From Suillus spraguei (taxonomy: Eukaryota > Basidiomycota > Agaricomycetes > Boletales > Suillaceae): a stretch of DNA of 64,000 nucleotides. Every line of letters begins with the position of its first letter. Position 1 is the stretch's first letter. Positions 26,601 to 37,900 of the stretch are shown here, in pieces. The notes under the pieces were generated by a model that had not been told where the DNA came from, made no database searches, and saw nothing but the letters and a program-made list of their open reading frames with translations. The position numbers and the translations under genes were made by a program. The stretch is from the NCBI GenBank assembly GCA_016800925.1, contig JABCPU010000269.1, positions 28,205 through 92,204 on the forward strand, written 5' to 3'.

Positions 26601-27848
26601 GGACCAATTCTTCAAAGGATTTCTCCTTCTTCTTCTCCTTCTCATCTGTAGCGAATTCCTGAGCCTTATTGCTGTATTTCGGAGGAGGAAGGGAGTTTGT
26701 GGAATAGTTGGGGAGTTGTTCGAATTGGGAAGTTCCATCTCATGTAAGGGGTGTATCCATGGATACTTCTTCGATGATTCTCATGCTAATTCCATCTGTA
26801 TCGTATTCCACAAGGAATTCTTGTTCTCCGAGCTCATAAGAGGAAATCTCTCGTACTTCTGGCATGTGCCAGACATCTTGCATAGTGTTGAATTGATCAT
26901 CATCCTCTGTTGGGATCAACAAGGGCACGGGTTCTTCTTTGTCAGGGATTTCTTCAATTGATGCGGAAGGGGTTTGAAAAGTTTTCGGGGGAACATAGAA
27001 TTTGGATAGTTTCGGTACGTTTGTATCTCGTCCAGGGATTTCCTCTTCCGCTTTTCTCTTCCCATACTTCTGTTCTTCTATTGGCCGTTGCTCAATAGGT
27101 TCTGGTCTGATCCGGTACTCGGGCTCGGATTCGTTCTTGTGCTTTTCTGTGCGAGGAATCGGTGATACTGCTCGCAGCAGTTGTACACAGGGAGTGGGGT
27201 CTGTAGTACACAGCATTCGTACCTCAGGTTCAGGATTCTGTGGAACATTAGGAATAGGAGAGACGATGAGGGATCTCGGAAGTTGTGAATGTTGCCATTT
27301 CTTGGGATGGCAGTGAAAGGCCAGGGGCATTCCGTTCTTCTTCCGATCGGTATCTACGTTGATTTCAATTTCATCTGATTTGTCGTTTGAGGGAGGATGA
27401 GTGTTTCAGCGGCCCAATCTATACTTGGGTTCATTGCGTGTAACCACGGAATTCCCAGAAGGATTTGATCTCTTCTTCCTAGTTTAGTGATATTGAATTT
27501 TCCATACATGGTTCATTCATCAATTTTGACCACTAGGAGACAGTAGTGCATGATTGGTCCTCCTTTGATAAGAGTTCCATCTGCCATAGTAACTTGAAAC
27601 GGTGTTTTGAGTTTTCGTCATGTGATTTGATGGAGTTTCACAAATTTCTCGGAAATAAATGTTCCTGCTGTGCCGGAGTCGATGACAGCAGGAGTGTCGA
27701 CGAATTTTAAGCGAGTACGCGAGTGGAGGGTGATAGGGACACAAAGTTCTTTTCTTTCACCTACAGCGTGTACAAGTCTTAGTAATACATTGGGAGAAAC
27801 ATACGTCGAATCCTTGTTTCTCCAATTCAAAAATCCTCTACAAGCCAC
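23674..27848 (-). pseudogene. pol of copy A: protease, RT, RNase H, integrase, chromodomain
   Basis: Expressed as gag-pol by a -1 shift (see 27830-27836). Protease active site IDSG near 27690-27671. Reverse transcriptase with FGLCNSPATFQAYMNR and YMDD at 26032-26021. RNase H starts near the FAIATDAS-like sequence (about 25600), with TDHKNLLYF near 25380. Integrase: HHCC finger (HDHPTMGH...CALCQQ, 24950-24840) and DDE core ([26 protein letters not shown]; 24750-24415). Chromodomain [18 protein letters not shown] near 23830-23780, the type that can tether integration to marked histones. Lesions include a TGA at 27618-27620 (CGA in copies B and C) and several frameshifts. Confidence 0.88.
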
Positions 27849-28662
27849 CTTACAGTTTCTTCTTCTTCTTCGTCTTTAACCTCAGTTTGATGGAGTGGAG
27901 TTTTCTTCTTTCTTTCTGGACAATTATGAATACGGTGTCCAGTCTTCTTGCATCCGAAGCATTGTCCTTTTTTCATACATTCGGATCTCTCCATATCGGA
28001 GATTTGATCTACGACCATCGCATTGGAGTCACGATTAGGTATGTAACGCGCGTTTCCATAGTTCTTCTTCTTCTGCTGCAGAGCATGACATGCTCATAAC
28101 GCTTGCAGATGGTGGTGGGAGTTGTCGATGGAAACACATTGCAATACAACATCACGGAATACTTCTGAGACATCTCCTGGTGCGAAAAGCTTGGTAAGGA
28201 TACCCAGATTGAGGCCATCTTGGAAGAATTGAATCTTGGTTGCATTATCGGTGATGTGGGCCTTGGCTGCAAGTGCCTCAAAGTCGGCGATGTAGGTATG
28301 GAGATCACCGCTCCTTGTTTGAGGTCCCTGAGTTTTGTTAGTGCGGTTCCTTTGGTATCCACTGGTTCGAAGGCTTCTTTGAAACTTTTCATAAAATCCT
28401 GCAATGTCCCGTAACCAACTTTTTGTCCAGAGGTATCGGTTGACTGAGCATGAGCAAGGAATTGCTCTTTCCAAGATTTGGCGTTTTTCTCGGTCATGAA
28501 GGATGTAATGAAAATGATCTTCTGCTTATCAGTGGTGTAAAGCTTTTCGTTGATATCGAAGCACAGATTGCATGATTGGATGAATTCGCGAGAGTTGTCG
28601 TGATCTCCATCAAAACCGGTTGGGAGACTAATTTTGTATTCGAATTCCTTGGTGGTCGTCAT
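27827..28662 (-). pseudogene. gag of copy A
   Basis: Starts MTTTKEFEYKIS (ATG 28662). It has a Ty3/Gypsy capsid-like region (NAKSWKEQFLAHAQ, FMKSFKEAFEPVDTKG) and one knuckle CFGCKKTGHRIHNC. A frameshift near 28313 separates LKQG from the following DLHTYIADFEALAAKAH. The end retains the heptamer GGATTTT followed by TGA at 27836-27827. Confidence 0.85.
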
Positions 28663-28790
28663 GATGGTGGTTCGTCTGATGAGTTATACTTTCTCGGTGC
28701 CTACATGTGCTGTCTTGCTGTCCGTTAGGGCTTTATCAGGGTTCAGGGTCAAAGACTAGATAGTCGACGATCAGGTGGACTTTAATCTTT

Positions 28791-29091
28791 TGTTATGAAC
28801 TGGGGTGGCATCACCAGCAACAGTGAAAAGACACTGACGGTCTGCTGGGAGGTTCTTACAATGTCCAGAAGAGGACAAGGTGAAAGTACAAAGAATGCGT
28901 TCCAAGTACGATCAAGGGTTCGCCTCAAAGACAAGTCTAAGAGGTTCTATGAGAATAGAGACTAAGGCTAAGGAGTGCTTAGACTTAGAGACGATTCAAG
29001 ACGACTTAGGTTGGAGGCCTAAGCAAAGGATATTCCAGGTAAAACCCAGTAAGATTAAAGTAAAGTATACAAGCATAATACAATGTGCTTA
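28791..29091 (-). repeat. 5' LTR of copy A, truncated
   Basis: 301 of ~474 bp. It keeps the predicted transcript-start motif (29051-29061) but stops at GTGCTTA, in the middle of the TATA box, where copy B begins. Several CpG sites are changed compared with other LTRs (TTACG to TTATG, GGCGTC to GGCATC, AGCGAC to AGCAAC). Confidence 0.88.
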
Positions 29092-29565
29092 TGTTACAAT
29101 CGTACGTGCCCCTATTCATTTTTCTACTTCATTTACTCTTTGTATTACGTAACAAGACTCTGACTCATATGCTCAACGCATCTGTACTATAGTTACCTTC
29201 CTTATTTGGATACGCACTTATGTTCCCACGTCTCTCTTGGTCCGTGCGCACATATTGGCCTATTTAAGCACATTGTACTTGTAGTAGATTCTTTACTTTA
29301 ATCTTACTGGGTTTTACCTAGAATCTCCTTCACTTAGGCCTCCAACCTAAGTCGTCTTGAATCGTCTCTAAGTCTAAGCACTCCTTAGCCTTAGTCTCTA
29401 TTCTCATAGAACCTCTTAGACTTGTCTTTGAGGCGAACCCTTGATCGTACTCGGAACGCATTCCTTGTACTTTCACCTTGTCCTCTTCTGGACATTGTAA
29501 GAACCTCCCAGCAGACCGTCAGTGTCTTTTCACTGTCACTGGTGACGCCACCCCAGTTCATAACA
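29092..29565 (+). repeat. 5' LTR of copy B, with promoter and transcript start
   Basis: 474 bp, TGTTACAATCGTACG...CCAGTTCATAACA. A TATA box TATTTAAG lies at 29261-29268. ACTTTAATCTT at 29295-29305 is the predicted first 11 nt of the RNA, 34 nt after the TATA box. This divides U3 (29092-29294) from R-U5. Confidence 0.88.
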
Positions 29566-29566
29566 A

Positions 29567-29577
29567 AAGATTAAAGT
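29567..29577 (+). promoter_or_regulatory. Self-complementary primer-binding site of copy B
   Basis: AAGATTAAAGT, one base after the LTR end, is the exact 11-nt reverse complement of 29295-29305 in the LTR. There is no TGG start as expected for a tRNA primer. This is the arrangement used by self-priming Tf1/sushi-type elements. The same pair occurs in copy A (28779-28789 with 29051-29061) and in copies C and D. Confidence 0.75.
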
Positions 29578-29765
29578 CATATTTTGATCGTCGACTATCC
29601 AGTCTTCGACCCAGAACCCTGATCGCTTAGATCAGCATACTAGCGTACGCATACGCTGAGCAGATTGTCAAGAGAAGCCCTCTGACAGAAGACAAGCCCT
29701 AACGGACAGCAAGACAGCGCGTGTAGGCACTGAGAAAGCATAACTCATCAGAAGAATTATCAAAC

Positions 29766-30602
29766 ATGGCGACCAAAGAATTTGAATACAAGATCGGTCA
29801 ACCAAACGGTTTTGATGGAGATCGTGATAACTCTCGCGAATTTATCCAGTCGTGCAACTTGCACTTTGACATCAACGAAAAGCTTTACACCACCGAGAAA
29901 CAGAAGATCATTTTTATAACATCCTTCATGACCGAGAAGAATGCCAAATCTTGGAAAGAACAATTCCTAGAACATGCCCAATCAACCGACACCTCTGGAC
30001 AAAAAGTTGGTTATGGGACGATGGTGGATTTTATGAAAAGTTTCAAAGAAGCCTTCGAACCAGTGGATACCAAAGGAACCGCACTCACGAAACTCAGAGA
30101 CCTTAAACAAGGAAGTGGAGATCTTCACACCTATGTCGCTGACTTTGAGGCACTTGCAGCCAAGGCTCAGATCACCGACAACGCGACGAAGATCCAGTTC
30201 TTCCAAGATGGCCTTAATTGGGGTATCCTCACAAAGCTTTTCGCAACAGGAGATGTCTCAGAAGTATTCAGAAATGTTGTGCTGCAATGCGTTGCTATTG
30301 ACAATGCCCATCATCATCTTCAAGCCATGAGGACACGTCATGCCCCACAACAGAAGAAGAAGAATTATGGAAACGCACGGTACATTCCGAACCGTGATTC
30401 CAATGCAATGGTCATAGATCGAATCTCCGATATGGAAAGATCAGAATGCATGAAGAAGGGACAATGCTTTGGATGTAAGAAGACAGGACATCGCATTCAT
30501 AATTGTCCTGACAGAAAGAAGAGAACCCCACTCCGACAAACTGAAGTCAAGGAAGGGGAAGACGATGAAGAAACAGTAAGGCGGATTGTAGCGGATTTTT
30601 GA
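29766..30602 (+). CDS. gag of copy B, intact
   Basis: 278 residues from ATG 29766 (MATKEFEYKIGQPNGFDG) to TGA 30600-30602. This is the capsid/nucleocapsid precursor that would form the particle. Contains SFMTEKNAKSWKEQFLEHAQ, DLHTYVADFEALAAKAQI, DGLNWGILTKLFATGDV, a basic stretch QQKKKNYGNARY, and a zinc knuckle CFGCKKTGHRIHNCP (C-x2-C-x4-H-x4-C) near the C terminus, followed by an acidic end. It is the best-preserved gag together with that of copy D. It lies downstream of a complete LTR promoter, so a transcript is conceivable, although the element cannot move by itself. Confidence 0.88.
   Translation: MATKEFEYKIGQPNGFDGDRDNSREFIQSCNLHFDINEKLYTTEKQKIIFITSFMTEKNAKSWKEQFLEHAQSTDTSGQKVGYGTMVDFMKSFKEAFEPVDTKGTALTKLRDLKQGSGDLHTYVADFEALAAKAQITDNATKIQFFQDGLNWGILTKLFATGDVSEVFRNVVLQCVAIDNAHHHLQAMRTRHAPQQKKKNYGNARYIPNRDSNAMVIDRISDMERSECMKKGQCFGCKKTGHRIHNCPDRKKRTPLRQTEVKEGEDDEETVRRIVADF
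30593..30599 (+). promoter_or_regulatory. Predicted -1 ribosomal frameshift site (GGATTTT) at gag stop
   Basis: The last gag codons read GAT TTT TGA; the heptamer G-GAT-TTT is directly followed by the stop. pol continues in the -1 frame (GGA TTT TTG ACT TGG...: FLTWRNKDSTYVSPN). The heptamer plus TGA is conserved in all four copies (A 27830-27836, C 38984-38990, D 49461-49467). Confidence 0.65.
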
Positions 30603-32910
30603 CTTGGAGAAACAAAGACTCGACGTATGTTTCTCCCAATGTGTTACCAAGACTTGTACACGCTGTTGGTGAAAGAAAAGAACTTCGTGTCCCATCACAC
30701 TTCATTCGCGTACTTGTTTAAAATCCGTCGACACCACCGCTGTGATTGATTCAGGCGCAGCTGGAACATTCATCTCTGAAGAGTTTGTGAAACTCCACCA
30801 AATCACACGACGAAAACTCAAGACACCGTTTCGAGTTACTACGGCAGATGGAACCCTTATAAAAGGAGGACCAATCACACACTATTGTCTCCTAGTGGTC
30901 AAAATTGATGAACGAACCATGTATGGAAAATTCAATATCACCAAACTAGGAAGAAGAGATCAAATCCTTCTGGGAATCCGTGGTTATGAGCAATGAACCC
31001 AAATATAGATTGGGCACTGAAACACTCATCCTTCCTCGCACAACGAAATGGACGAAATCAAATTGATATAGATACAGATCGGAAGAAAAAGGATTGCCCC
31101 GACTTTTCAATCATCATTCCAAATGGCAATATTCCCGCCTTCCGCGATCTTTGTCCCCTCTCCAATTGATGTTTCAGACCCGGAACCTGAAGTACGAATG
31201 CCACGTACTATAGACCCTACCCCACATGTACAACTGCCAGATCAGTGTCACCAATTCCCCGCGCAGAAAAGCGCAAGAATGAATCCGAGCCCGAGCATCA
31301 GGCTGGACTAGAACCTATTGAGCAACGACCAATAGATGAACAGAAGCACGGAAAAAGAAAAGCTGAAGAAGAGATCCCCGGACGAGATACCAACGTACCG
31401 AAATTATCAAGTTCTATGTACCCCGAAAACTCTTCAACAAACTCCCTCGGCTTCAATGGAAGAAATCCCCGATGAAAATGAACCCATGCCCTCATTGATC
31501 CCAACAGAGGATGATGAAAATTCAACACCATGCAAGATGTCTGCATACACCGGAAGTCCGTGAGATCTCCTCCTACGAACTTGGCGATGGAGAATTCCTT
31601 GTGGAATATGACGCTGATGGAGTTAGCATGAGAATCATAGAAGAAGTTTCCATGGACACGCCCCTCACACATGATGGAACTTCTCAATTCGAACAACTCT
31701 CCAACTACTCCACAATTCCCTTCCTCCTCTAAAATACAGTAAACAAAGCACAGGAATTCGCCACGGATGAAAGAAGGAGAAGAAAAAGAAATCCTTTGAA
31801 GAATTGGTCCTGGACTATTTGCACGATTTTGCAGATGTCTTTGCTAAAGACGGATTAACAAACTACCCCTGAACGCCCTGGTATTGATCATCGGATTGAC
31901 ACTAAACCCGGTTTTATCCCTCGCACGTCTAAGGTTTACCCGCTATTGGAAAAAGAACGCGCTGCCGTCAAAACGTTTATTGATGAAAAGTTGCAAAAGG
32001 TTTTATCTCAGAATCGAAGTCACCCCAAGCTAGCGGCTTCTTTTTTGTGGGAAAGAAGAGGGAGAATTGCGTCCCTGTCAAGATTATCGCTACATCAATG
32101 ACTGGACAGTAAAGAACGCCTATCCGCTTCCACTCCCTATCTCCCTTGTTGCACTCTTCACAACGCACAGTTCTTTACGAAAATGGATATCCGGTCCGGT
32201 TATAACAATATTCGCATCCATCCCGATGATCGCTGGAAAGCGGCTTTTACTACGGAATTCGCCTTTTTGAACGAACGTCATGTTCTTTGGCCTTTGCAAT
32301 TCACCGGCAACTTTCCAGGCATACATGAATCGCACCTTTCAACAAGAAATCAACGAAGGATGGATGGTTATCTACATGGACGATATCCTGATTTTCTCTA
32401 CAACAATGGCGAACACCGCGAATGAACTAGACGAGTTTTGATGAAGATACGAAAAGAACATCTGTTCTTGAAACCGGAGAAATGTACCTTCGATGCAGAA
32501 GAAGTAGAATATCTCAGAATGATAATTCGCCCCAGACAAGTTGCTATGGATATGCCAAAACCAAGGGAATTTCCGAATGGCAGTCTCGAAATCTGTAAAA
32601 GATGTTCGGTCATTCCTCGGCTTTTGCAACTTCTACCACACGTTCATTTCCCATTATTCTGACATCGCCCAACCCCTTATCGATTTGACAAAGAAAGATA
32701 AGGCCTTTGACTGGTCAACTGAATGTATGGACACCTTCGAGGAATTGAAACGACGCTTCACATCCCAACCGGTACTTCGTAACCCTGATCCATCCCGACA
32801 ATTTGCCATTGCTACTGACGCTTCACTCATAGCAACTGGGGGAGTTCTCCTACAGACTGATGAAATGGTGTTTATCACCCATGTGCATATCTCTCACAGT
32901 CTTTGAACCC
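30603..32910 (+). pseudogene. pol of copy B, truncated
   Basis: The protease (VIDSGAAGTFISEEF, near 30742) lies in an open stretch to 30996, but a one-base deletion just upstream (near 30690) disconnects it from the shift site. RT pieces are scattered over frames: [16 protein letters not shown] near 32200 and YMDD at 32373-32384. RNase H ([21 protein letters not shown], split by frame) ends at 32906. Confidence 0.82.
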
Positions 32911-33384
32911 TGTTACGAACTGGGGTGGCGTCACCAGCGACAGTGAAAAGACACAGACGGTCTGCTGGGAAGTTCTTACAATGTCCAAAAGAGGACAAGG
33001 TGAAAGTACAAGGAACGCGTTCCGAGTACGATCAAGGGTTCAGCCTCAAAGACAAGTCTAAGAGGTATCCACGAGAATAGAGACTAAGGCTAAGGAGTGC
33101 TTAGACTTAGAGACGATTCAAGACGACTTAGGTTGGAGATCTAAGCGAAGGAGATTCCAGGTAAAACCCAGTAAGATTAAAGTAAGGAATCTACTACAAG
33201 TACACCGTGCTTAAATAGGCCAATATGTGCGCACGGACCAGGAGAGACGTGAGAATGTATGTGCGTATCCAAAGAAGGAAGGCAACTATAGTGCAGATGC
33301 GTTGAGCATATGAGTCAGAGTCACGTTACGTAATATACAAGGTAAATGAGTAGAAAATGAATAGGGGCACGTACAATTGTAACA
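32911..33384 (-). repeat. 3' LTR of copy C
   Basis: 474 bp, TGTTACGAACTGGGG...ACAATTGTAACA on the plus strand. It abuts the broken end of copy B and is followed by the polypurine tract at 33385. Confidence 0.9.
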
Positions 33385-33416
33385 TTACCCCCTTTTTACA
33401 CGTAAAGTCACCGACT

Positions 33417-34873
33417 TTACTCATCTTGGTTCGCATAGTAAACGGGATCATCACTCCACTCGTAGTCTTCGTCAGCAAAGGACCCACTCCTCATATACGC
33501 GGCTTCTTCAAGACCAGCGCGTCGTTTAGAATCCCTCTTCTTCTCTGCCTGAATTCGTTCATTGTCAAGTTGTTGCTCCCAAGAATGAAGTGCGTCATAG
33601 AATCCTTCGTCCTTCCAGGTTAACTCAAAGGGGGAGGTCCAACTCGTCGAGGACAATAGATGGACAAGTGAGTAGGCGACCAAAGTCTGCAAACCTTGCA
33701 CTGATATTCCGCACAGTTCTTCTGGCGATGTCCAAGTAGTCCACAGACACGACATTTCATGTTTTCATCAGGGTTGGAATGGACTTTGCGTAGAGGTGAT
33801 GGTGAGATGATAGGTGTGGGGCTGGTGGATCTGGCGCGTTTCTTCCCCTTATTCCTCCTCATACGTTTCAATGCAAGGGTATTGTTACGCCTGAGCTGCG
33901 TCTGCTGAGCAGGAGTTAGAGCGTATGCTGATTCAGGGAGGTCAGGAGTGGTTCCTCTTTCAGCGACCGCAAGGAGTTCGTTAGAGGACGAAGGGAAGTG
34001 ACGCCGAAGTCTTTAACTAGACTGGTGAGACGGGGTCCATTGGACAAAATGATGACGGAATAGACATAGGGGGATGAATGTGTAGATCACGAAGTCGGGG
34101 CCAAGCATTATCAGCTCAGTGGCAGGGATCTTAGTAATTTTGCGGCCTCACACTGCTCTTCTGTGCAAGGTTCATACAGCCACGCGGGATGGTCAAGAGA
34201 GACTATAACGGGAGATGGTGAGGTCGGTTTCTCGATAGGAGACGGGGTTCTGGGGAGGCGAGGTTGGCTTGTGTTTGTAGATGGTAATGGCTTCTTCGAC
34301 TAAGTTTCTGGCTGCTCTAGTCTCAGCGACTGATTGCTGGATGGTTTCGACGACTGTGTTGGTAAGCTGCCCGATCTCTTGAACAGCAGTGCATAAGCCA
34401 GCAAGGGCGTCAACACTAGAATACACACGCGAAGAAGAGGGTACTGGAATAGGAAGTGGCGTATCTTCCTGCGGAGAGGGAGGTCGAGCAACACCTGCTC
34501 GACGTTTGGCCACGATGTGAATAGCTTCTTCAACATTGCTTTTAAAAGAACTGAGAAGCAACAGCATAGCGTAAGAACGAATACGTTTTTGAAGATGTAG
34601 GAAGCGTTGATGGAATGTAGATCGGTAGTTTCCTTAGCTGTGGCTTCAATGAGAGCGGCGGTGCGGATAATGTTGACGAGGAGGAGGGCTGGGAAGGCGC
34701 CTTTTCTGTGAGGATTCTTTCAATTTCAAGGGAATGTCCTTCACATAGAAGGGCGGCTTCGATGTAAGAGGTATTGTCGATTTCTGTAGTGAGGGTCCGT
34801 AGTTTTCAACATCAGAGTCGGAGTTATCGTTGGCAATGGTAACAGGGGTGATGTAAGCAGTGGGGAAAGACAT
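33417..34873 (-). pseudogene. Third ORF of copy C: double zinc-knuckle protein
   Basis: The most complete example of this ORF at both ends: ATG 34873 (MSFPTAYITPVTIANDNSD) and a C terminus that runs through WKDDGFYDALHSWEQQL, an Arg/Lys-rich stretch and an acidic Tyr/Asp tail to 33417. Knuckles: CRVCGLLGHRQKNC and CKVCRLWSPTHLSIYC. The linker here reads KRRAGVARPPSPQEDTPLP in one frame, which shows where copy A lost a base. Small indels (near 33635, 34050 and 34270, and in the N-terminal part) break the frame. Confidence 0.75.
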
Positions 34874-34927
34874 TTCGATGGTGGTAGTTGATCAAGTGCT
34901 AGTGTGAGTTGATTGACTGAAGAATAA

Positions 34928-37900
34928 TCAGAGGGCGTGTTGCTTCTTATAAGCATTCAAGATTCGAGCGGAGTTCTTCAAGTTCTTTTCTGGGAGCCAT
35001 TCGTTATCTCCCGATGAATATCCTTTCCAGGAAACAAGATAACGTCGGCGAGTGCCGGTTCCTTTGTGAGAAAGGATTGCTTCTACTTCATATTCTTCTT
35101 CTTCTTCGATGATGTCAGGTGGTGGTTCGGGAAGTTCAGGCCGTGTACGTCCGTTTTGCTATATGATGATAAGACAGAAGCGTGGAACGTGGGATGAATT
35201 TTCCACTGCGGAGGGAGTTTGAGTGTGAATGTGATGGGAGATAAGACATTGATGATCGGGAAAGGTCCGTATCGCTTTGGGGAGAGTTTCCTTGATGGGA
35301 GTTTGAGTCTAAGATTAGCGGCAGATAGCCAAACCTTATCTCCGATCTTCCATGGGGTGTACTTATCTCCTCGGGATCGTTCGGCCATTGTCTGCATTGC
35401 AATGTTATGACAGGCGATTGCTTCTTCTCTTATCTTCTGCAGAGATCGTACTCGATCTTCTGCTGCGGGGACAGATGAGTCAGGGATAAGGTGAGGGATA
35501 GGCGTGGTTCGTATCCCATCATTAGATAGAAAGGTGATGCATTCCTTGCATCATGTTTTGGTGGTTGTGGACGAATTCGGCGATTGGTAGGTGTTCTACC
35601 CAATCTTCAGGGTTGTTGCGGCAATAGATGCGTAGATATGTTTCGAGTTCTTGATTTAGCCTTTCAGTTTGACCATCAGTCTGCGGGTGATAAGCCGTGG
35701 ATGGAGCGATGACGTAGTCGAGAAGTCGGGCAAGTTCCTTCGAGAAGCGAGATAGGAATTGCGGTCCTCGATCCGAGATGACTTTGTCATGGAGTCCAAA
35801 TCGTCGGTAGACGTGTTTCAAAAATAGTTTGGCAACTCCTTCAGAAGTGATGGTTTTCAAACAAGGGATAATAATTACCCCCTTCATAAGGCCATGGTCT
35901 ACCACGACCATGATACTGTCAAAGCCTCCAGAGATGGGGAGGTCAGTGATAAGATCAACAGAACCTGAGAGAAGGGCGAACGGCCGAGAGGGAATAGGCG
36001 TAGCGGGGGCCGAAGGATGCGTATCCGCTTTCATTTGCTGACAAAGGGCGCAACCCTCAACATATTTCGAATATAAGGAGCCCATGCAGGCCACCAGGCT
36101 TCCCGTTTACGAGTTCTTCAGTTTTGAATCTACCGGGATGTCCCGCGGTAGGATGATCATGATACCTTTTCAGGATATCGGAGCGATGTGCCGGTGGAAT
36201 ATAGGCACGATTCTTAAAATAGAGGACGTTCTCCTCATCTTCCAGTCAGAGAGTGCCGACTTCATAGGGGGAAGGCACACGCCATCAAGGGCGTCGGACG
36301 CTGTTTTGAAAACAGGGTCGTCGAGGGGTCAGAGGATGAAAAACATCCTTCAAGTCGGTGTCAATAAGACGAACGAATAGAGCGTCAGGGAGGAGGTCTG
36401 GTCCTCGTTATCGTCTTTGCCGGAGTCGTAATCGGTCCGGCGAGATAGTGCATCAGGTACTGCTAATTTAGTACCTGCAACGTGATGCAGTTCAATGTCA
36501 TAAATAGACAAAATCAATTGCCAACGTGCTTGGCGACGGGTAAGCTTCTGTGCACTTCTAAAGTACAGAAGGTTCTTGTGGTCGGTGAATACCAGACGGG
36601 GTGTGGGTTTCCTTCAGATAATGACGCCATTCGTTCAATGCCGGATCACGGCAAGGAGTTCCCGTCAAAGATCTGTAATTGCGTTCTGCGGGGTTCAAAG
36701 ACTGTGAGAGGTATGCACATGGGTGATAAACCCATTCTCATCAGTCTGTAAGAGAACTCCGCCAGTTGCTATGAGCGAAGCGTCGGTAGCAATAGCAAAT
36801 TGTCGGAAGGATCAGGGTTACGGAAGTACGGTTGGGATGTGAAGCGTCGTTTCAATTCTTCGAAGGTGTCCATACATTTGGTTGACCAATCAAAGGCCTT
36901 ATCTTTCTTTGTTAAATTGATAAGGGGTCGGGCGATGTCAGAATAGTGAGAAATGAACGTGCGGTAAAAGTTGCAAAAGCCGAGGAATGACCGAACGTCT
37001 TTTACAGATTTCGGAACTGGCCATTCGGAGATTCCCTTGGTCTTGGCGGTATCCATAGCAACTTGTCCGGGGCGAATTATCATTCCGAGTATTCCACTTC
37101 TTCTGCATCAAAGGTGCATTTCTCTGGTTTCAAGAACAGTGTTCCTTCGTATTTTCATCAAAACCCGTCTAGTCCGTTCACAGTGTTCTGCCATTGTGTA
37201 GAGAAAATCAGGATATCGTCCATGTAGATAACCATCCATCCTTCATTGATTTCTTGTTGGAAGGTGCGATTCATGTATGCTTGAAAAGTTGCTGGGGAAT
37301 TGCAGAGGCCAAAGAACATGACGTTGGTTCAAAGAGGCCAAATTCCGTAGTAAAAGCAGCTTTCCACCTATCATCAGGATGGATGCGAATATTTTATAGC
37401 CGGACCGAATATCCATTTTCATAAAGAACTGTGCGTTGTGAAGGCGTGCGACAGGGAGATAGGGAGGGAAGCGGATATGCGTTCTTGACTGTCCAATCAT
37501 TGATGTAGCGATAATCTTGACAGGACGCAATTCTCCACTCTTCTTTCCCACAAAGAAGAAGCCACTGGCTTGAGGTGACTTCGATTCTGAGATGAACCTT
37601 TCGCAACGTTTCATCAATAAACGTTTTGACGGCAGCGCGTTCTTTTTCGATAGCGGGTAAACCTTAGACGTGCGAGGGATAAAACCGGGTTTAGTGTCGA
37701 TCCGATGATCGATACCAGGGCGTTCGGGGGGTAGTTTGTTCAGTCCGTCTTTAGCAAAGACGTCTGCAAAGTCGTGCAAGTAATCTGGGACCAATTCTTC
37801 GAAGGATTTCTTTTTCTTTTCCTTCTCATCCGTGGCGAATTCCTGAGCTTTGTTACTGTATTTAGGAGGAGGAAGGGGAATTGTGGAGTAGTTGAGGATT

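Larger units (their letters stand above)
21672..29091 (-). mobile_element. Chromodomain Ty3/Gypsy retrotransposon, copy A
   Basis: Order on the minus strand: truncated 5' LTR, primer site, gag, pol (PR-RT-RNase H-IN-chromodomain), third ORF, polypurine tract, full 3' LTR. The 5' LTR was cut exactly inside its TATA box by the end of copy B. The leader has lost the part found in B, C and D that carries a small hairpin. Coding regions carry several one-base indels and TGA changes, so it is not autonomous. Confidence 0.92.
29092..32910 (+). mobile_element. Chromodomain Ty3/Gypsy retrotransposon, copy B (truncated)
   Basis: The only plus-strand copy, head-to-head with A: complete 5' LTR, leader, intact gag, then decayed pol that stops abruptly inside RNase H at 32910 where the 3' LTR of copy C begins. 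Integrase, chromodomain, third ORF and 3' LTR are missing. Confidence 0.9.

Noticed and set aside
29566..29583. tRNA primer-binding site after the LTR
   Set aside because: Does not begin with TGG and matches the LTR's own start motif exactly instead.
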